Shown here one piece after another: positions 1 through 8,020 of a stretch of 64,000 nt of DNA. Numbering within the stretch: the stretch's first letter is position 1; each line of letters starts with the position of its first letter. The notes under the pieces were generated by a model. The model did no database searches, was not told the DNA's origin, and saw nothing but the letters and a program-made list of their open reading frames with translations. This stretch comes from JAGLTZ01 sp964637695. GTDB lineage: Bacteria > Blakebacterota > Blakebacteria > Blakebacterales > Blakebacteraceae. Where the stretch lies: the NCBI GenBank assembly GCA_964637695.1, contig CAZWVF010000003.1, positions 1-64,000 of the forward strand, written 5' to 3'. The position numbers were made by a program, and so were the translations under genes.

Positions 1-57
1 AGACTGATCGTCGAGCATAATAGTTATTAACTCTGAGGCCGACTATACTTTTGGTGA

Positions 58-240
58 TTGTCCAACGGCACGGGGCCCGATCCTGCAGAATCGGATATCG
101 GGGCAACTGTCACCGAACTCATCGCCCTTATGTGGAACCACTGGCCGCAAATGCCGGACCAGATGGATCAGATGGGCCTGACGCAGCCGGTATTCACAGA
201 GGCAGAAATGATTGACCTTCTTGCCGTAATCTTTTGTTGA
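58..240 (+). pseudogene. C-terminal remnant of a c-type cytochrome-like protein
   Basis: A 60-codon stretch ends in TGA at 238-240 and reads like the tail of a small cytochrome c domain: WNHWPQM, then a run of Met/Gln, then EMIDLLAVIF, which matches the usual LWNHxPxM...EMxDLxAYL ending of that family. No CXXCH haem motif is present. The same frame has stops at 28-30, 34-36 and 52-54, so the rest of the protein is missing, frameshifted or outside the window. It lies 150 bases upstream of the Rieske gene, on the same strand, so it may be the decayed end of an adjacent electron-transfer gene. The call rests on a short motif only; a chance reading frame is possible. Confidence 0.3.
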
Positions 241-391
241 GATCATCAGGTGAGATGGATAAAGCCCGGTAATGGAGGAGATTTGTGGAAATTTATCGTT
301 TACACTCCAAGAATCTTTTGTAGGTTTTCAACAGCCCATCAGTGAGCGTAACAGCATAAGATTTTGATCCCGCAACGAAACAGGAGTAACA

Positions 392-856
392 ATGACTACA
401 GGGGATCCGACGGTTAATAAGAGAGGTAAAAAAGGCAGACGGGGTTTTCTCAAGGCGATCATGGGATCGGGTTTTGCAGGCCTTACTCTCTCGGTGCTCT
501 ATCCGACGTGGCGATTTATTTTTCCACCCAAGAATGTCAAGGTGTCAGAAGCAGCAGTCAGGGTTGGCGCGGTTGATGATTTCGCTCCCAATTCGGGTCG
601 GCTTTTCCGGTTTGGCGATGAGGCCGCCCTCCTGATCCACACACCAGATGGGGAATTCCGGGCTTTTCTGGGGACCTGCCCTCATCTCGCATGTAATGTG
701 GAATACAGACCCGATCTGACACAGATCTGGTGTGCCTGCCACGATGGTCGATTCGATCTGACAGGCAGGAATATCCAGGGACCTCCTCCGCGGCCTCTCA
801 CATCTCTGGTTGTCCAGATCCAGGATGGTGAGATACTTGTCAGCCGGCAGACCTGA
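392..856 (+). CDS. Rieske [2Fe-2S] protein of a cytochrome bc/b6f-type complex
   Basis: This 154-residue protein carries the one-electron Rieske cluster that takes electrons from quinol in a bc-type complex on the outer face of the inner membrane. The N-terminus has a twin-arginine-like signal (RRGFLK, residues 16-21) followed by one hydrophobic anchor. Cluster ligands are visible as C96-P-H98 and C114-A-C-H117, with the disulfide pair C101 and C116, then a GPPPRPL proline loop at 130-136. ATG at 392 follows AGGAG at about 381. The gene is followed after 2 bases by cytochrome b, so the two are almost certainly cotranscribed. No cytochrome c1 or f gene is present; the downstream multihaem protein is the likely electron acceptor (inference). 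Confidence 0.93.
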   Translation: MTTGDPTVNKRGKKGRRGFLKAIMGSGFAGLTLSVLYPTWRFIFPPKNVKVSEAAVRVGAVDDFAPNSGRLFRFGDEAALLIHTPDGEFRAFLGTCPHLACNVEYRPDLTQIWCACHDGRFDLTGRNIQGPPPRPLTSLVVQIQDGEILVSRQT

Positions 857-858
857 CG

Positions 859-1926
859 ATGCAGATTATCAAACTGGTTTTCAAATGGCTTGACGAGCGT
901 TTCCAGCTGGATGATCTCATTGAGTTCGCAAAGCACAAAACCGTACCGATGCACCACTCGATCTGGTACTATTTCGGCGGTATCACCCTCTTTCTCTTCC
1001 TGATTCAGCTGGCAACAGGCATTCTGCTGCTCATGTATTACCGTCCCACGGAGGCGGCAGCCTATGAGAGCGTCCAGTACATCATCTCGGAAGTCCCGTT
1101 CGGCTGGCTGGTGCGCAGTATCCATTCCTGGTCTGCGAATCTGCTCATCGGTGCGGCGGCGATACACATGTTCAGTGTCTTTTTCCTCAAGGCATATCGA
1201 AAGCCGCGGGAGCTGACGTGGGTTACCGGCCTGGTTCTGCTCGTGCTCTTCATGCTCTTCGGATTCACCGGGTACCTGCTGCCCTGGAACCAGCTTGCTT
1301 TCTTTGCCACCAAAGTCGGCACGGAAATGCTGAACGTGTTGCCCGTGGTGGGAGATACGATGATGCAGATGATAAGGGGCGGAGAGCACGTCACCGGTGC
1401 AACCCTCACCCGGATGTTTGGATTCCACGTTGCACTGCTTCCCGCCATGGTTGCCATTCTGGTTTCGGTTCATCTTCTGTTTATTCAGCGTCAGGGCATG
1501 AGTGCTCCGATGCACATTCGTCCTTCGAAGGAAATGCCCTTCTTCCCCAATTTTATATTACGGGATCTGATGGTGTGGATCGGGGTGCTGATTATACTCA
1601 GCACTCTCTCCCTCTTTTTCCCCTGGGAACTGGGATTGGAAGCCGACCTGATTGCTCCAGCACCCCCCGGTATCGAACCGGAGTGGTATTTCCTGTGGGT
1701 GTTCCAGATGCTCAGGATAATGCCGTCTGAGGTTTTAGGGCTGGATGGACGGCTGATAATTTTCGCCGTACTAGGTGTTCTGGGTATCGGCTGGACGCTG
1801 ATTCCCTGGATTGACCGGAATGCCGCTGAAGGGCGACCGAACAAGATGATTCAGCGAGCAGGTTTTTTCCTGCTGGTCGCTGTTTCCTTCCTGACCATCT
1901 GGGCAAAGTTCTTCCATTATGCCTGA
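859..1926 (+). CDS. Cytochrome b (b6 plus subunit IV-like) of quinol oxidising complex
   Basis: A 355-residue polytopic protein that oxidises quinol with the Rieske protein. Two helices carry the haem b ligand pairs: H-x13-H in the segment beginning SIHSW, and H-x14-H in the segment beginning GFHVA. The unequal spacing is the b6-type pattern. The quinol-site motif appears as EPEWYFL near residue 278, which belongs to subunit IV, so both halves are fused in one chain with about eight membrane helices. At 355 residues it is shorter than full bc1 cytochrome b and carries no extra C-terminal haem domain. The gene starts 2 bases after the Rieske stop and is followed 21 bases later by a nonahaem cytochrome, giving a three-gene unit. 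Confidence 0.93.
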   Translation: MQIIKLVFKWLDERFQLDDLIEFAKHKTVPMHHSIWYYFGGITLFLFLIQLATGILLLMYYRPTEAAAYESVQYIISEVPFGWLVRSIHSWSANLLIGAAAIHMFSVFFLKAYRKPRELTWVTGLVLLVLFMLFGFTGYLLPWNQLAFFATKVGTEMLNVLPVVGDTMMQMIRGGEHVTGATLTRMFGFHVALLPAMVAILVSVHLLFIQRQGMSAPMHIRPSKEMPFFPNFILRDLMVWIGVLIILSTLSLFFPWELGLEADLIAPAPPGIEPEWYFLWVFQMLRIMPSEVLGLDGRLIIFAVLGVLGIGWTLIPWIDRNAAEGRPNKMIQRAGFFLLVAVSFLTIWAKFFHYA

Positions 1927-1947
1927 GGCGAAAGCGGAAAGACAGTA

Positions 1948-3294
1948 ATGTTGAGAAAAAAAGAGGGCCTGACTCTTCTGATAGTCCTGTTCATGATTTC
2001 AGCCGGTGTTGTGTTCGGTTCCGCGAGCGATATTCCGGTCGCGGGCCAGAGTACGGAATCCTCTCAATCGGCCGGGGAGAGCAGCTGCATTACCTGCCAT
2101 CGCGTTCTGGACGGGCCGGACGCCGGGGAAGGCCCTGTACACGATTTCAATCTCAGTACTCATGCAAAGGCAGGACTCGATTGTTCTGACTGTCACGGCG
2201 GAGATCGTACGGCACAGGCTGATCTTGAAAGCTTCGATTATTCTGACGCCAAGGGACCTGGCACAGGGTTCAGAGGAGTGCCGACCAGACCTGAGATCCC
2301 GGGATTCTGTGGCAGATGTCACAGCGATCCGGAATATATGCGCCGGTTTAATCCGCAGCAGCGTGTCGATCAGGAGAATCTCTACATGTTCAGCAACCAT
2401 GGCAGGGCTCTTGCAAGGGGGAACTCAAAAGTTGCAACCTGTGTAGACTGTCATTCAACGCACCTTATTCTGAAAGCCTCCGACCCTCGCTCGACCACTG
2501 CTCCTCAGCACGTACCGGAAACCTGCCAGAAATGTCACGCGGATTCCTACACCATGGCTGGTTCGAATCTGAGGACCGATATCGTTGAGGAATACAGAGG
2601 AAGCGTGCACGGCCAGGCCCTGCTCGAACGAGGTGATCTGGGAGCCCCGGCATGCAATGATTGTCATGGCAACCACGGAGCAGCTCCGCCGGGTTTTTCT
2701 TCGATCAGCGCGGTCTGCAGTCAGTGTCATTTTTCCACTTCCAATAACTTCCAGAATTCTCTGCACGGGCCCATTTTCGAAGCGTTGGTTGAACCGCAGT
2801 GTGAGGTCTGCCACGGCAACCATGCCATCAGCCGGACATCCGATTCGATGCTCGAAGAGGATGGAGTCTGTTCAAACTGTCACTCATCAGGTGATGCCGG
2901 CTTTCGTGTTGCTGGTGCAATGCTGCACGAACTGAAAATACTTGAAGGTGAAATCACGGAAGCAGACAGCCTGCTTGAGATCGCTCACAGGAAAGGGATG
3001 GAGATCAGTGAGGGGCGCTACACTCTGCGACAGGCGGAAAACGGGCTGGTGAAGGGAAGGGCGGCGGTTCACACGTTCAGTATAGAGAATCTCCGGGAGG
3101 TGATCGCACCGGGCAAGGAATCGGCTCGTAAGGCCGGTGAAACCGGTATTGAGGCCCTCGATGCGTTCAACCGACGCAGCAGTGGCTGGAAGGTATTCCT
3201 GTTACTCTGTGTCGTCGTCCTCGCGGGTATGTGGATTCTGCTCAGGCGCATGGAAGGCCCGGGAGGTCCCTACCCGCTGAGGGAGCCCGAATAA
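1948..3294 (+). CDS. Membrane-anchored nonahaem c-type cytochrome
   Basis: A 448-residue exported cytochrome with nine CXXCH motifs (CITCH, CSDCH, CGRCH, CVDCH, CQKCH, CNDCH, CSQCH, CEVCH, CSNCH) between about residues 48 and 315. The N-terminus has a hydrophobic signal or anchor (residues 9-24). The C-terminus has a helical region followed by a transmembrane segment (VFLLLCVVVLAGMWILL) and a short basic tail, so the haem domain faces the periplasm and is held to the membrane. It directly follows the Rieske and cytochrome b genes and probably replaces cytochrome c1 as electron outlet. It ends 16 bases before the convergent NrfD gene. No sequence tells which terminal acceptor it serves. Confidence 0.88.
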   Translation: MLRKKEGLTLLIVLFMISAGVVFGSASDIPVAGQSTESSQSAGESSCITCHRVLDGPDAGEGPVHDFNLSTHAKAGLDCSDCHGGDRTAQADLESFDYSDAKGPGTGFRGVPTRPEIPGFCGRCHSDPEYMRRFNPQQRVDQENLYMFSNHGRALARGNSKVATCVDCHSTHLILKASDPRSTTAPQHVPETCQKCHADSYTMAGSNLRTDIVEEYRGSVHGQALLERGDLGAPACNDCHGNHGAAPPGFSSISAVCSQCHFSTSNNFQNSLHGPIFEALVEPQCEVCHGNHAISRTSDSMLEEDGVCSNCHSSGDAGFRVAGAMLHELKILEGEITEADSLLEIAHRKGMEISEGRYTLRQAENGLVKGRAAVHTFSIENLREVIAPGKESARKAGETGIEALDAFNRRSSGWKVFLLLCVVVLAGMWILLRRMEGPGGPYPLREPE

Positions 3295-3310
3295 TCTCTA
3301 CGCCGGCACC

Positions 3311-4522
3311 TTATTGCTGCGCTTCGATCGCGGTCGATTTCGCCTCCTCCCAGGGCGGCAGGATCTTGACCAGGATATAGAGGATGATAAAGGGCAGGAT
3401 CAGGAAACCAATTGAGGTCAGAAGTCCTTCCGCTCCCCCGAATTCCATTTTATAAACCGTAAGCCCCCTCAGGCTCTTGGAGAAGAGCTGCCCTCCGATG
3501 ACCACGTTCCACCGTGTGCTGAAGATACCGGCCTGAATGAGCAGCGCTGCAATGAAGAAACAGATGCGTCTCAATTCATCGGGCAGTTTGTATATCCGGG
3601 GAAAAACCAGCAGAAAAAGAGGAGTAATCGATCCAATGAGGATCTGGACGATTGTAAGGCTGATGAAGAGCTTGCTTACAATCAGCTCGGAGAGGATCGT
3701 TATCGACTCCTCTGATTCATAGAGACGGTGAAGGAAGTCGAGCATTTCCAGTGAGAGGTCGAGTATGAGGGCAACCAGCAGGAACATGGCCAGTTTGTTA
3801 AGGCAGGCCATATCCGGTTGTTTCCCGCGTATCAGCGTTACGATGTAATAAAGAAGGAAGACGAGTGATATCCCTGAAACTATGGCCGAGAAGAGGAACA
3901 CAATCGGCATCAGAACGCTGCTCCACCACGGATTGGCCTTAACCGACCCGAAGATGAAGCCGACATATCCATGCAGAATGAAGGCCGACGGTATGCCTAC
4001 CATTGTTATGAAATAGACGGCCTTCCTGTCGAAGGTCTTCGACTCATCTGAAAGGTCCGTCGAGCCCAGTGAGATCACCTTGTAGAGGATCTTCCACAAA
4101 CCACGCTTCTGCTGGCCCCATCCGATAATGTCCGTCCGGTACTCGAACCATATCTCCAGCAGAAGCACTACCATCAGGTACCAGGCATACACGAAACCGA
4201 ACATGGCCATGGCAGATGCCAGCTGGGGTGTGAAGAATATTTCGAACGCGCGTTCAGGGTGACTCAGGTGAGCGAGCAGGGGCAGTGGTGCAACAATGAG
4301 GAATGCAAGAGCTGTCAGAAGCGCCAGTCTGTAGGTAGGCATAACTTCCTTGACCCGGAATACTTTTGCGAGCGATGCAAGAATGAATGCTCCTGCCACC
4401 AGTCCTGTTATGTAGGGATAGACCACAATCAGCAGACCCCATTGAAGCTCCAGCTCGTTGGGGTAAATGTAACCGGATATCTGACTTATCAGTGACTGGA
4501 ATTCTGTAAATATCTCTGCCAT
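3311..4522 (-). CDS. NrfD/PsrC-type quinone-binding membrane subunit
   Basis: A 403-residue protein made almost entirely of hydrophobic helices (about nine or ten), matching the NrfD/PsrC family that exchanges electrons between the quinone pool and a periplasmic iron-sulfur subunit. It starts 2 bases after the ferredoxin-like subunit, which starts directly after the octahaem cytochrome, so order in the transcript is cytochrome c, FeS protein, NrfD. This set of three is shared by Nrf, Qrc and ACIII-like modules. No molybdopterin or catalytic nitrite reductase subunit is adjacent, so the direction of electron flow cannot be decided from sequence. The 3' end faces the Rieske/cyt b operon with only 16 bases between them. 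Confidence 0.88.
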   Translation of the reverse strand: MAEIFTEFQSLISQISGYIYPNELELQWGLLIVVYPYITGLVAGAFILASLAKVFRVKEVMPTYRLALLTALAFLIVAPLPLLAHLSHPERAFEIFFTPQLASAMAMFGFVYAWYLMVVLLLEIWFEYRTDIIGWGQQKRGLWKILYKVISLGSTDLSDESKTFDRKAVYFITMVGIPSAFILHGYVGFIFGSVKANPWWSSVLMPIVFLFSAIVSGISLVFLLYYIVTLIRGKQPDMACLNKLAMFLLVALILDLSLEMLDFLHRLYESEESITILSELIVSKLFISLTIVQILIGSITPLFLLVFPRIYKLPDELRRICFFIAALLIQAGIFSTRWNVVIGGQLFSKSLRGLTVYKMEFGGAEGLLTSIGFLILPFIILYILVKILPPWEEAKSTAIEAQQ

Positions 4523-4524
4523 GT

Positions 4525-5286
4525 CTACCTCACCTCGATGTCGAGATGGGAGTAAAAAACTTTCGGTTCAGTATTGAGGTAAGGCTTCAGGGTCTGAAGC
4601 TGACTCATACGCATGAATCTCCTCAGCGGACTGATCAGTGTCCTCATCTCCCCGAATATACGTGCCTGGGTCGGGCAGATCTCGACACAGGCAGGCAGAA
4701 GTCCCTTCGTGATCCTGTGATAGCAGAATGTGCATTTATCAGCCGTTTTGCTGACCGGATTCAGGTAACGGGCTCCGTAGGGACATGCCTGAATACAGTA
4801 ACGGCAACCGATACAGTAATCCCTGTCAACCAGGATGACTCCGTCGGGGGATTTGAATGTCGCACCGACAGGACAAACCTGAACACAGGGCGGGTTGTCG
4901 CATTGGTTGCACAGTTTCGGGACGAAGAAGGACCTGAGCACATCCAGTTCGTCCTCCACCGGCTTGAACCCGTTTATCCCGCCTTCCGGGCTGTCAACGG
5001 TCGCCTCGCCTTCTGAGGAGATGACGTATCGTTCAACCCAGGTGCGGAAATAGATGGGTTCTTCCGATACTACGTTCTCAGTTTTACACGCCGCCACGCA
5101 ACTGCCGCAGCCGATGCACTTGTTCACCTGGATTCCCATCCCGTAGTAGTGTTCTTCCGGATTGTAACTCTGAGCGGTTGATGCAGCGAGCGCCCCAACA
5201 GGACCGCAGACGGAGAGAAGCAGAAATGAGGAGGAACTCTGGAGCATCCGGTTTACGAATTCCCTCCTGTTGCATGATTCAGACAT
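4525..5286 (-). CDS. Tat-exported four-cluster [4Fe-4S] electron transfer subunit
   Basis: A 253-residue relative of NrfC/DsrO/HybA proteins. The N-terminus has a twin-arginine signal (NRREFVNR followed by a hydrophobic stretch ending ALAAS). Four cysteine groups follow: CIGCGSCVAAC, CNQCDNPPCVQVCP, CIGCRYCIQACP, and a last group CTFC...CVEICP, which together would bind four [4Fe-4S] clusters. It would relay electrons between the octahaem cytochrome encoded just upstream (0 bases between stop and start) and the NrfD protein encoded 2 bases downstream, on the periplasmic face. The tight packing shows a single operon. Confidence 0.92.
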   Translation of the reverse strand: MSESCNRREFVNRMLQSSSSFLLLSVCGPVGALAASTAQSYNPEEHYYGMGIQVNKCIGCGSCVAACKTENVVSEEPIYFRTWVERYVISSEGEATVDSPEGGINGFKPVEDELDVLRSFFVPKLCNQCDNPPCVQVCPVGATFKSPDGVILVDRDYCIGCRYCIQACPYGARYLNPVSKTADKCTFCYHRITKGLLPACVEICPTQARIFGEMRTLISPLRRFMRMSQLQTLKPYLNTEPKVFYSHLDIEVR

Positions 5287-6030
5287 TTATCGGCCCTCCG
5301 GGAAATGCGGATAGTGACATTGCCAGCAGAAATATCTATCTCCATGTGTTTCCAGATCGATGCGCGGGATGTTGCGTGCGGACTCTGCACCAGTGGCGTG
5401 ACATTGACCGCAGAATGCATTCTCAACCGGTTTTCCAGGCAGGTTTGAGCGTGGTGCCTGCTTGTGATCTGCCGGTGTCTCATGACAGGTTTCGCAATCG
5501 AGCGAACTGTGATGGGAGACCGCTTTCATTCTGGCAATCTGAGCATGACAGGCGGAACAATGACCGGGAAACTCCGGCGGTGTAGGATCATGCGGATCGT
5601 GACAGTCAACACACGGCTGTCTTAAATTGTGTTCGATCTCAACGATCTGAGGGAAACCTGTCGGACGTGACGAGAGGTAGCTGTGACAGGGCAGGCAGCC
5701 TTTCCGTCCGACCGGAATCACCGGTTTGATGGAATCAGGTTCTTCAGTGTGTTCGTTTGCAGCCCCGTGACAGACTTCACACGATAATGTCCGGTGATAC
5801 GACCTGGTCTTCGTTTCACCCTCCTCGACATGACACATCGTGCACACCTGCCAGCCTGCGTATTTGATCTCCTGGCTTGCGACTTCTCCGATCGCGTCTG
5901 CCCGGTACGTTCCGATCTCGCCGAATGATTCGGGAACGAACTGGCTTCTGATCCCGATCATCGCTGTACCCAGGACGATAAACACTATCGCCAGTCGTAT
6001 GACCTGGTCGGGGAACTTCCAGATCTTCAT
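5287..6030 (-). CDS. Octahaem c-type cytochrome, membrane-anchored
   Basis: A 247-residue cytochrome with an N-terminal hydrophobic anchor (VIRLAIVFIVLGTAMIGI) and eight CXXCH motifs: CTMCH, CEVCH, CLPCH, CVDCH, CSACH, CETCH, CGQCH and CWQCH. Haem density is very high for its size, typical of electron-wire cytochromes of the NrfH/NapC/DmsE-like or Act/Qrc kind rather than of a catalytic octahaem nitrite or hydroxylamine enzyme. ATG at 6030 is preceded by AGAGGTG. It is the first gene of the cytochrome-FeS-NrfD operon and is probably the link to soluble periplasmic cytochromes, perhaps the nonahaem protein encoded by the convergent operon (inference). Confidence 0.88.
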   Translation of the reverse strand: MKIWKFPDQVIRLAIVFIVLGTAMIGIRSQFVPESFGEIGTYRADAIGEVASQEIKYAGWQVCTMCHVEEGETKTRSYHRTLSCEVCHGAANEHTEEPDSIKPVIPVGRKGCLPCHSYLSSRPTGFPQIVEIEHNLRQPCVDCHDPHDPTPPEFPGHCSACHAQIARMKAVSHHSSLDCETCHETPADHKQAPRSNLPGKPVENAFCGQCHATGAESARNIPRIDLETHGDRYFCWQCHYPHFPEGR

Positions 6031-6081
6031 TTATCACCTCTTGCGCCGTTGAAGATTGAGTATGTCGGGGCCGGCACAGCT

Positions 6082-7770
6082 TCATTCTCCACGCCGGCTC
6101 AGCAGTTGTTTGAATCTCGAATAGAAGAGAGAAATTCCCAGCGCCATCAGGCCCAGGAAGAGGAAAGCCAGAACCCTGTATATCAGGTCGAGTCTGGCCA
6201 TGTCGACCAGCAGAAGATAGGCAACCGCGAATAACATCGTCCCGATCGCCATCCAGCGGTATTTCATATTCTTGAGCAGGAGAGAAACAGCCAGATATAC
6301 TACCGCAGCCGCCGTCCAGGAAAGAGTCACAAATTGCGGGGGAACCGCATTGTGAAGCGCTATCAGCATGATAATGAAGGCGATAATAAGGTAGACATTC
6401 CTCATGTTCTGCGTCTGAAGAGTAAGCCGCTCGCTCTGCCAGTTCATGATGCGCGCACTCAACAGCGCTACGAAGACAAAACTGAAACTGGTAACGGGGA
6501 TGGAGGGTGAACTTACGATATATCCAAGCAATATCACCAGGAATATGAGTGAGTTGGCAACCACGAGGATCTTGGAACGGAACCAGAGAGCCATCGACAC
6601 GACCAGGAGGCTCTCGAGCGAGAGCCAGAAAAACGCAGAGGGCACGCCCGTGTATCCAACCAGTGCGATACTCAATGCCACGAATCCGAAGCCGGCATAT
6701 ACCGACGGAGCAAAGAGCTGATGTGTTCTCAGCCAGAGTATTATTGATACGGGCAGAGCAAAGCATGTAATTGCCAGGAAGATACCGGCAAAATTGTCCG
6801 TGTAATGGGCCAGAACGCCGGCCGAAATCGTTATGGCGAATCCCAGACAGTTGAACAGCACGAGAAGGATCGAATGGGGCTCAAGAGCCGTCTCTTTGGT
6901 AATGAAGAGCATCGGCCATGAAAAGATGGCGGCATATACAAAAACATAGATCAGGTTGTTCTGATGCTCCGTGACCAGACGAAATGCATTCCCTGCAACC
7001 GGATTACCGAACAGCCAGAGGAGGTGAGACAGATAAACCAGACCCAGTATTGCGATCAGCTGGCTGCGCCACCCTCTGGTTCTGGCCAGGTAAACCGAAC
7101 CGGCAGCAACAGCTGAAATGGTTACAAATCCGAGAGGGGCTTTATCAACCAGCATTGCTGTGATAAGACCCAGGACAAGAGCAATGGTGACCAGAATACG
7201 GGATTCACGACTGATAGCAATGTAGAGTACGTATCCCGAGACGATCAGCAGCAGCAGGTAGGCCGGATAGACATTGCCGACGAGCGGGTTTTCCGGGACA
7301 AAGTGCAGCCCCATGGTCGTATAGAAAATGAGCAGAAGCGAACTCACGTAGTTGATTCTGTAGATGTGAGGTATGCTCTCCTTCCATATCCTTGCAAAGA
7401 AGTAAATGCCCACCGCTGCCGCATATCCCAGTATGCTTGGGAGAAGTGACATACCCAGATGGCGGGCGTATGCCATTCCGAAGACTATGCCGAACAGCAG
7501 GATAACGCTGCCGATCCACGCCATGCCGAACTCTCCGATTCGGTGTTCCAGGCCTGGCCTGGAAGGCACTGCATCGGGAATATCCGAGGCCAATGAGGGA
7601 GCGGGGGCAGTACTGATTCCTTTCTGTATTGTGGGAGCAGCTGTTTCGGCAGAGATGGATGGTGTCAGATCAAGACGGGCTTCCAGACGCGCAATTCGCG
7701 CATCCATTGTTTTCAATAACTCTCGCAGATTCCCTTCTTTCGGATCTGGATCGGGTGGGTGGGCGGACAT
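6082..7770 (-). CDS. DUF2339-like polytopic membrane protein
   Basis: A 562-residue protein. The first 90 residues are hydrophilic, with a short coiled-coil segment (NLRELLKTMDARIARLEARL) and a Pro/Ala-rich linker. The rest consists of many consecutive membrane helices (I see at least a dozen and a half) with short polar loops. This arrangement is that of DUF2339 family proteins, whose function is not established. It lies 51 bases upstream of the octahaem gene on the same strand, so it could be cotranscribed with the cytochrome-FeS-NrfD set, though nothing in the sequence shows a redox cofactor. The ribosome site before ATG 7770 is weak. Confidence 0.65.
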   Translation of the reverse strand: MSAHPPDPDPKEGNLRELLKTMDARIARLEARLDLTPSISAETAAPTIQKGISTAPAPSLASDIPDAVPSRPGLEHRIGEFGMAWIGSVILLFGIVFGMAYARHLGMSLLPSILGYAAAVGIYFFARIWKESIPHIYRINYVSSLLLIFYTTMGLHFVPENPLVGNVYPAYLLLLIVSGYVLYIAISRESRILVTIALVLGLITAMLVDKAPLGFVTISAVAAGSVYLARTRGWRSQLIAILGLVYLSHLLWLFGNPVAGNAFRLVTEHQNNLIYVFVYAAIFSWPMLFITKETALEPHSILLVLFNCLGFAITISAGVLAHYTDNFAGIFLAITCFALPVSIILWLRTHQLFAPSVYAGFGFVALSIALVGYTGVPSAFFWLSLESLLVVSMALWFRSKILVVANSLIFLVILLGYIVSSPSIPVTSFSFVFVALLSARIMNWQSERLTLQTQNMRNVYLIIAFIIMLIALHNAVPPQFVTLSWTAAAVVYLAVSLLLKNMKYRWMAIGTMLFAVAYLLLVDMARLDLIYRVLAFLFLGLMALGISLFYSRFKQLLSRRGE

Positions 7771-7930
7771 GGCAAAATCCCATTTCTGTTGTCAATAAGT
7801 GAGAGAATTCACTTTAGCAGATTATCAACATTACCTCCGACTTTGGAAGCAAGAAATAACACCAATTCACCTGCTGAAAGGAAGAGGCAGTCGAATAACA
7901 AAAACCAGCCGATGGTATTAATACCGTACC

Positions 7931-7960
7931 TTGAGTAATGATCAGACCCTGGAGTAGAAT
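7931..7960 (+). promoter_or_regulatory. Candidate sigma70-like promoter of the M28 peptidase gene
   Basis: TTGAGT at 7931-7936 and TAGAAT at 7955-7960 are separated by 18 bases and lie 60 bases before the peptidase start codon. The -10 element differs from TATAAT at one position and the -35 from TTGACA at two. The surrounding 250-base gap (7771-8020) holds nothing else that I can identify. Confidence 0.35.
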
Positions 7961-8020
7961 GGATCTTCTTTATAATCAAGATGAATTGAACAGTGCCGTG
8001 AATCGATCGGGAGGAAAGTA

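Noticed and set aside
682..1515. Antisense frame across the Rieske/cytochrome b genes
   Set aside because: It overlaps two well-supported genes and has no signal or motif.
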